DNA from: Citrobacter sp. Awk 4
GTDB taxonomy: Bacteria; Pseudomonadota; Gammaproteobacteria; Enterobacterales; Enterobacteriaceae
Assembly (NCBI RefSeq): GCF_028069725.1
Contig: NZ_JANEWG010000006.1
Location: forward strand, 62,001 to 126,000
Direction: 5' to 3'
DNA length: 64,000 bases
Every line of letters starts with the position of its first letter. The first letter of the stretch is position 1. The notes below the pieces were generated by a model, which saw only the letters and a list, made by a program, of their open reading frames with translations, had not been told where the DNA came from and ran no database searches. A program made the translations under genes and the position numbers. This document shows positions 54,609 to 64,000 of this stretch, one piece after another.

Positions 54609-55191
54609 GTGTATCCCTTTTCTCACGCAGTGAGTTAAAATTACTCAGCAACTCATACGTTTCAACCAGCGGTAAGCCGACCACGGCGTGATAGCTGCCA
54701 TTTATCTTCCTGACAAAACAGCCACCCAGCCCCTGAATACCGTATGCACCTGCTTTATCCATCGGTTCACCGCTAGCCACATAGTCTGCGATGTCCTCGT
54801 CGGTCAGTGCTCTGAAGGTCACTTCCGTCACCACCAGGCAATCCAGTACGTACTGGCTATCAGCCAGCGCAACGGCAGTCATCACCTGGTGCGTTTGTCC
54901 GGACATTTTGCGCAACATCTGCGCCGCATGCGCAGCATCTCGCGGTTTTTCCAGCACTTCACCACCCAGGATAACGATGGTATCTGCGCCCAGCACCGGT
55001 AAATCACGCGGCGTTTGCGCTACGCCCGCTTGCGCCTTTTCTCGCGCCAGACGAGAAACATACTGTTGAGCGCTTTCTCCCTCACCGCGTTTTTCTTCAA
55101 CACCGGTAAGGATACGTTCAAAAGAGACGCCAAGCTGCGTTAACAGCTCCTGACGACGCGGAGAACCGGAAGCTAAATACAGAGACGTCAT
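54598..55191 (-). CDS. yhdE: Maf-family nucleotide pyrophosphatase YhdE
   Basis: 197 aa. The signature [11 protein letters not shown] is at 7-17; ADTIVIL and the Lys/Arg residues complete the nucleotide pocket. The E. coli protein splits dTTP and UTP. It is placed between mreD and rng, as in other enterobacteria. Confidence 0.96.
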   Translation of the reverse strand: MTSLYLASGSPRRQELLTQLGVSFERILTGVEEKRGEGESAQQYVSRLAREKAQAGVAQTPRDLPVLGADTIVILGGEVLEKPRDAAHAAQMLRKMSGQTHQVMTAVALADSQYVLDCLVVTEVTFRALTDEDIADYVASGEPMDKAGAYGIQGLGGCFVRKINGSYHAVVGLPLVETYELLSNFNSLREKRDTHDG

Positions 55192-55199
55192 AAAAACCT

Positions 55200-56704
<1,505 letters not shown>

Positions 56705-56768
56705 AGGCTATGCGTATTCTCGTGTCAGAGCGGAAGGGCAGCCTGCGGGCTACCCTGCCTGCACTCGA

Positions 56769-58116
<1,348 letters not shown>

Positions 58117-60057
58117 TTAAACCGAGTATCTTTGCGAATATTTTTTCACGTTTGTGTCAAGTGGCTGTGATGAGGCAAAAAAATCGCCCTGTCCACCCGC
58201 CACTCCGCGTTCAGTCAGTGTGTGCCACTCGCTACGCGATCGAACGCCTGTGGCGTAAACCTGCGTATGGGTGCCTGTACAGGCTTCCACCAGACTTTGA
58301 ACCAACAGTTGGTTCTCTGTTCGCTTCTCAATGTTTCTCACCAGACCGGGATGCAGCTTGAGTAATTCGACATTGAGTTCTTTAATCCAACTGGTACTTA
58401 CCAGCGTCAAACCAGCCTGCGTAACCGCCACCCTAACGCCAAGTGCGTTCACCAGACGAATCACCGGCTGTAATCGGCTGATGTGTTGACACACATCCGC
58501 CTCTGCAAGTTCAATAATTATGCGTTTGCGATACGATTTTTCGCACTGCATCAAGGTATCACGCAACCAGCGCTGGAAACGGGGACGAATTAACGACTCC
58601 ACCGTTACCTGCATGGCCAGGGATTCTTGCGGCCAGTAACCTAATAATGGGATCAGGCGGCTGATCTGCAGGCGGTCATACTCTTCCGACAAGCCAAACT
58701 GCAGCACCATCGGCATGTATTCCGCAGCAATCACCTCTTCCTCACCATCAAAAATGCGACACATCAGCTCCCGATGGTGTACACGACCTTCACGCGTCAC
58801 CGCCGGTTTTTGATAAATTCGTGGCCCACCGCGAGTCAACATCTGCTCAATAAGCGTACGCCAGCGCACGTTGCCACGGCCTTTTTCCGGCAGGGAATCG
58901 TCATAAACCGCCCAACTGTTCCCCCCCTGCAATACGGCATTGCGAGTGGCGGCTTCAGCATGTTCCATCACTTGTTCCGTTGACTGCCCGCTGCGCCAGG
59001 CGCAAATACCAATATGCACCATGTCATCACGATCGAGCATTTTATTCACCGGTAACGCATCGACCGCTTTGAGCAATTGCCCGGCAATACTTTCCGATTC
59101 TTTCAGTGTGCGGTGTGGTAATAAAACAGCGAAGTCGCTGCGGTGATAGCGCGCCAGTAGCGAACCGGGATAGCGCATGATGAATGTCGAGAGCAGATTA
59201 ATAAGCATGAACAACTGCTCTTCGGCAAGGTTTCGCCCCCAACTGTCGCGCAGAAGATTAAAGTCAGGTAGCCGGATCATCATCACCACACCATGCGCGC
59301 CGACCTTCTCCTGGTCTTCCAGCAACGTAGCCAGTTGATTATCAAAAAACAGGCGGTTACCCAGCCCTGTTTTTATATCCTGCGCTGCGTAAGAGCGGAT
59401 CAACGTGTCCAGCCGACTGCGTTGTTCGCGGGCATTCTGAATTTCAGAGAGCAGCATGTCGAGCGCGCTACTGGTTCGCGCTGGCCACTCATACACTGAG
59501 CCACGTACGTTTGGCCCCCGCTCACCGTTTAAAATGCGCGTCGAACGCACCTCCAGAAGCTCCTGGCCGAAAAGCTGACGCTGCAGCCAACGCACCGCCA
59601 GAAACAGCATGAGAATAATGAATCCAATTGCCAGCGTCAGCGGTGCTGTGGTCATCAGCGAATGGAAATAATTCCCCATCGGATCCTGGTACACCAGATG
59701 TAATGACATTCCAGGATGTTTCACCAATGGCACCGTCAGCTCACGGTAAACATTATTGGAGCCTGCCGGACGATAGCTGCCATGACGTGAATAGCTGTAA
59801 ACCTGCTTTGTTCCCTGCAGAAAATCAGCGCGCACAATATCTGCCGACATCATCAGTTCGTTAACCCGAGGCGTCAACGTGACGAAATCGCTGGAGACGA
59901 GGTGAGTATCGATTGCCGTGGCGACCGCCTGAACACGGCTGGAGTACTTGTTCTGAATGGCGTTGTAAAAACTCAGCGAACAGCCAATAAGTGTCACAAA
60001 GATCGTTAGCCCAGTAAGCAACGTAACAAAGGCTGAAAATTTCGTCGTTAATCGCAT
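58117..60057 (-). CDS. csrD: RNase E specificity factor CsrD
   Basis: 646 aa from ATG 60057 (MRLTTKFSAFVTLL). Two membrane helices (~10-32, ~135-155), a HAMP-like part, and degenerate GGDEF and EAL domains: the GGDEF site reads HRSDF and the EAL site reads ELM. It therefore does not make or break c-di-GMP; in E. coli it targets CsrB and CsrC for RNase E, with EIIA-Glc binding the EAL part. Confidence 0.97.
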   Translation of the reverse strand: MRLTTKFSAFVTLLTGLTIFVTLIGCSLSFYNAIQNKYSSRVQAVATAIDTHLVSSDFVTLTPRVNELMMSADIVRADFLQGTKQVYSYSRHGSYRPAGSNNVYRELTVPLVKHPGMSLHLVYQDPMGNYFHSLMTTAPLTLAIGFIILMLFLAVRWLQRQLFGQELLEVRSTRILNGERGPNVRGSVYEWPARTSSALDMLLSEIQNAREQRSRLDTLIRSYAAQDIKTGLGNRLFFDNQLATLLEDQEKVGAHGVVMMIRLPDFNLLRDSWGRNLAEEQLFMLINLLSTFIMRYPGSLLARYHRSDFAVLLPHRTLKESESIAGQLLKAVDALPVNKMLDRDDMVHIGICAWRSGQSTEQVMEHAEAATRNAVLQGGNSWAVYDDSLPEKGRGNVRWRTLIEQMLTRGGPRIYQKPAVTREGRVHHRELMCRIFDGEEEVIAAEYMPMVLQFGLSEEYDRLQISRLIPLLGYWPQESLAMQVTVESLIRPRFQRWLRDTLMQCEKSYRKRIIIELAEADVCQHISRLQPVIRLVNALGVRVAVTQAGLTLVSTSWIKELNVELLKLHPGLVRNIEKRTENQLLVQSLVEACTGTHTQVYATGVRSRSEWHTLTERGVAGGQGDFFASSQPLDTNVKKYSQRYSV

Positions 60058-60325
60058 CCTTGTGTTAACTCCGATAGTTATAAAGCAGCAAAAGAGTGAT
60101 AAAGCGACGCAAAAACGCAAAACTAAACACGAGATTCGCTCTGTTGCGCAAAGTCTGCGGGCATACTACCAAATCAGGTATATCTGGCAATTTATTGCGC
60201 TGAATCGACATCACGTTTTAATTAGCGAGTATAGTCTTCGTAGATAATTTTCCAATCCACGATGCCCAATGAATTTCGGGTCGCCGCTTGAAAAACGACG
60301 GGCACATGCAAATTGAGGACAGGTT

Positions 60326-61300
60326 ATGCAGGCTTTGATCTTAGAACAGCAGGACGGTAAAACCCTCGCATCCGTGCAGACCCTCGAAGAAAGCCGACTA
60401 CCGGAAGGTGATGTGACGGTGGACATACACTGGTCAAGCCTGAACTACAAAGACGCACTCGCCATCACGGGCACAGGTAAAATTATCCGTAACTTTCCGA
60501 TGATTCCTGGTATTGATTTCGCCGGTACGGTTTGCGCAAGCGAAGATCCCCGTTTTCATGCAGGGCAAGAGGTGTTACTGACCGGTTGGGGAGTGGGTGA
60601 AAACCACTGGGGCGGTCTGGCAGAACGCGCACGGGTGAAAGGCGACTGGCTGGTCGCCCTTCCGCAAGGGTTGGATAGCCGTAAAGCGATGGTCATCGGC
60701 ACCGCCGGATTTACGGCAATGCTGTGCGTAATGGCGCTGGAAGATGCGGGCATCCGCCCTGAAGACGGCGAGATTGTGGTCACTGGCGCCAGCGGTGGTG
60801 TGGGCAGTACCGCCGTCGCGCTGCTGCGTAAGCTGGGGTATCAGGTTGCGGCGGTATCGGGCCGTGAAAGTACCCATGACTACCTGCGTAGCCTGGGTGC
60901 CAACCGCATTCTCGGCCGCGATGAATTTGCCGAATCCCGCCCACTGGAGAAACAGCTCTGGGCTGGCGCAATTGATACTGTCGGCGACAAAGTGTTGGCA
61001 AAAGTGCTGGCGCAAATGAACTACGGCGGCTGTGTCGCCGCTTGCGGACTGGCGGGTGGGTTTACTCTGCCCACCACCGTGATGCCCTTTATTCTGCGCA
61101 ATGTACGTTTGCAGGGTGTCGATTCGGTCATGACCCCCGCTGCTCGCCGTGCGCAAGCATGGAAACGTCTGGCTAATGATCTGCCGGAATCCTTCTATAC
61201 GCAGGCAGCAACGGAAATTGCCCTGGCTGACGCACCAACGTTTGCCAATGCCATCATTAATAACCAGGTACAAGGCCGCACGCTGGTTAAAATCGCCTAA
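60326..61300 (+). CDS. acuI: acrylyl-CoA reductase AcuI (YhdH)
   Basis: 324 aa zinc-free medium-chain dehydrogenase/reductase of the quinone oxidoreductase type. The NADPH loop is VTGASGGVGSTAV (~152-164). It reduces acryloyl-CoA to propanoyl-CoA and detoxifies acrylate. It is divergent from csrD. msrP begins 76 bases later. Confidence 0.96.
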   Translation: MQALILEQQDGKTLASVQTLEESRLPEGDVTVDIHWSSLNYKDALAITGTGKIIRNFPMIPGIDFAGTVCASEDPRFHAGQEVLLTGWGVGENHWGGLAERARVKGDWLVALPQGLDSRKAMVIGTAGFTAMLCVMALEDAGIRPEDGEIVVTGASGGVGSTAVALLRKLGYQVAAVSGRESTHDYLRSLGANRILGRDEFAESRPLEKQLWAGAIDTVGDKVLAKVLAQMNYGGCVAACGLAGGFTLPTTVMPFILRNVRLQGVDSVMTPAARRAQAWKRLANDLPESFYTQAATEIALADAPTFANAIINNQVQGRTLVKIA

Positions 61301-61331
61301 TCTTCAAATTTTCGTGACATATTCGCGTTAA

Positions 61332-62378
<1,047 letters not shown>

Positions 62379-62978
62379 GTGCGATTATCGGTAAAACAGG
62401 TAACCTGGCTGAAAGTGCTTTTACATCTCGCCGGTTTGTTACCCTTTTTGTGGCTCATCTGGGCAGTGAACAACGGAGGGTTAAGCGCTGATCCCGTCAA
62501 AGATATTCAACACTTTACCGGTAGGACTGCACTGAAATTCCTCCTGGCGACCTTGCTCGTCTCCCCCCTGTCGCGCTACGCTAAACAGCCATTATTGATA
62601 CGCATCCGTCGCTTATTAGGGCTATGGTGTTTCGCCTGGGCGACACTGCATTTGACCAGCTATGCGCTGCTGGAGTTAGGTATTCATAATCTTGCTCTGC
62701 TCGGTCGCGAGTTGATTACGCGACCCTATCTGGTGCTGGGCATTATCAGTTGGGCTATATTGTTAGCCCTCACATTAACGTCCACGCAGGCTGCACAACG
62801 AAAACTGGGTAAACGCTGGCAACTTTTGCACAACTTCGTCTATCTTGTGGCGATCCTTGCCCCCATTCATTACCTGTGGTCGGTAAAAATTATCTCCCCG
62901 CAACCGATCATTTATGCGCTGCTTGCGTTCGCGCTTTTGACATGGCGTTACAAGAAGTTCCGCCAGTGGTGGCGGTAG
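62379..62978 (+). CDS. msrQ: MsrPQ haem-binding membrane subunit MsrQ
   Basis: 199 aa, GTG start directly after the msrP stop (TAAGTG). About six membrane helices with haem-ligand His residues ([30 protein letters not shown]). It passes quinone electrons to MsrP. The C-terminus is about 12 residues shorter than E. coli MsrQ (211 aa as I recall). Confidence 0.96.
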   Translation: MRLSVKQVTWLKVLLHLAGLLPFLWLIWAVNNGGLSADPVKDIQHFTGRTALKFLLATLLVSPLSRYAKQPLLIRIRRLLGLWCFAWATLHLTSYALLELGIHNLALLGRELITRPYLVLGIISWAILLALTLTSTQAAQRKLGKRWQLLHNFVYLVAILAPIHYLWSVKIISPQPIIYALLAFALLTWRYKKFRQWWR

Positions 62979-63096
62979 TTGCCCGATATGTGCAGCTTGT
63001 TGCAAAACACAGACTCTCTGGTGGTGTTTACAGGTTAGCGGTTGATTATCTTCCCTGATAAGACCAGTATTTAGCTGCCAATTGCTACGAAATCGT

Positions 63097-63102
63097 TATA
63101 AT
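63097..63102 (+). promoter_or_regulatory. candidate accBC -10 element
   Basis: A perfect TATAAT about 271 bases before accB. In E. coli accBC has a long leader of similar length. The -35 is not clear. The 394-base msrQ-accB gap also holds a GTCCCG/CGGGAC inverted repeat (63259-63264, 63299-63304) in the leader, and no aroQ gene. Confidence 0.55.
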
Positions 63103-63372
63103 GTGCGACTTTGGTTTCCCTGACAGTGTTTTTAAGCCGCTGAAAAGGTGACATTCGCGCATTGAAGGTATATTTTGTTTTTTGCCGGAGGATTGCAGAA
63201 GATCGCAGCACAATGTCCGACAAGTCTCATATAACAACGTGAGGCCAAATGTACCGGCGTCCCGACCTGACTGGAGATTCACTTATGGCTGCCAGCAGCG
63301 GGACATACGCTTTACAGACGGCAGTAAAACGCCTGTCACAATCACACTAAACAAAGAGTACGGAACCCACTC

Positions 63373-63843
63373 ATGGATATTCGTAAGATTAAAAAACTGA
63401 TCGAGCTGGTTGAAGAATCAGGCATCTCCGAACTGGAAATTTCTGAAGGCGAAGAGTCTGTACGCATCAGCCGTGCGGCGCCAAATGCAGGTTTCCCAGT
63501 GATGCAACAAGCTTACGCTGCACCAATGATGCAGCAGCCAGCTCTGTCTAACGCTGTCGCCTCAGCGACAACTCCAGCGATGGAAGCGCCTGCTGCAGCG
63601 GAAATCAGTGGTCACATCGTACGCTCCCCGATGGTTGGTACCTTCTACCGCACGCCGAGCCCGGATGCAAAAGCGTTCATCGAAATCGGTCAGAAAGTTA
63701 ACGCGGGCGATACCCTGTGCATCGTTGAAGCCATGAAAATGATGAACCAGATCGAAGCCGATAAATCCGGCGTGGTGAAAGCGATTCTGGTCGAAAGTGG
63801 TCAACCGGTAGAATTTGACGAGCCGCTGGTCGTCATCGAATAA
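63373..63843 (+). CDS. accB: biotin carboxyl carrier protein of acetyl-CoA carboxylase
   Basis: 156 aa. The N-terminal helix domain, an Ala/Pro/Gln linker (~45-76) and the C-terminal biotinyl domain with K122 in [10 protein letters not shown]. The thumb region TPSPDAKAF is present. It carries CO2 from AccC to AccAD in the first step of fatty acid synthesis, and it autoregulates accBC in E. coli. accC follows 10 bases later. Confidence 0.98.
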
Positions 63844-63853
63844 CGAGGCGAAC

Positions 63854-64000
63854 ATGCTGGATAAAATTGTTATCGCCAACCGCGGCGAGATCGCACTGCG
63901 TATTCTTCGTGCCTGTAAAGAACTGGGCATCAAGACTGTCGCTGTGCACTCAAGCGCGGATCGCGATTTAAAACACGTATTGCTGGCGGATGAGACGGTC
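63854..64000 (+). CDS. accC: biotin carboxylase of acetyl-CoA carboxylase, N-terminal part
   Basis: The first 49 codons; the gene runs out of the window. It begins [25 protein letters not shown], the biotin carboxylase N-terminal signature, and ends here at LLADETV. It carboxylates the AccB biotin with ATP and bicarbonate. GAGG lies 8 bases before the start. Confidence 0.97.

Noticed and set aside
63182-63400. 72-codon frame overlapping the accB start
   Set aside because: It lies in the accB leader, has no good ribosome site and resembles no family. It is probably chance.

Overview
The window is an enterobacterial chromosome segment, closest in gene order and protein sequence (compared from memory) to Escherichia, Salmonella and Citrobacter. 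I favour Citrobacter or a near relative. The backbone follows the E. coli kdsD to accC order. However, a pgt phosphoglycerate-uptake cluster sits between yrbL and mtgA, and msrPQ sits between acuI and accB, as I recall for Salmonella rather than E. coli K-12. There are no rRNA or tRNA genes, insertion sequences, CRISPR arrays or prophage genes.

Layout. 1-7221: the end of kdsD, then kdsC, lptC, lptA, lptB, rpoN, hpf, ptsN, rapZ, npr and yrbL, covering LPS precursor synthesis and export, sigma-54 and the nitrogen PTS. 7222-14728: an inserted pgt block, with pgtP and an unrecognised secreted protein on the minus strand and pgtC-pgtB-pgtA on the plus strand, divergent across an AT-rich 461-bp gap. 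14729-26405: mtgA, elbB, the sRNA ArcZ, arcB, yhcC and gltBD. 26404-31287: sialic acid genes nanR, nanA, nanT, nanK and nanQ. nanE is missing and only a 28-codon remnant is left between nanT and nanK.

31684-47677: dcuD, sspAB, rplM-rpsI, zapE, zapG, degQ, degS, mdh, argR, two tandem yhcN-type genes, yhcO, the aaeXAB efflux operon and its regulator aaeR. 47759-60057 is a long minus-strand run: csrD, mreB, mreC, mreD, maf (yhdE), rng, yhdP and tldD, covering cell shape, RNA decay and envelope functions. 60326-64000: acuI, msrPQ (periplasmic methionine sulfoxide repair), accB and the first part of accC.

Most genes are ordinary housekeeping genes with family-typical lengths. The points that deserve attention are the unknown exported protein linked to pgtP, the degenerate AAA+ domain of PgtA without a GAFTGA motif, the nanE deletion scar, a frameshifted short reading frame ending one base before gltB, and a hairpin that covers the ribosome binding site of msrP.
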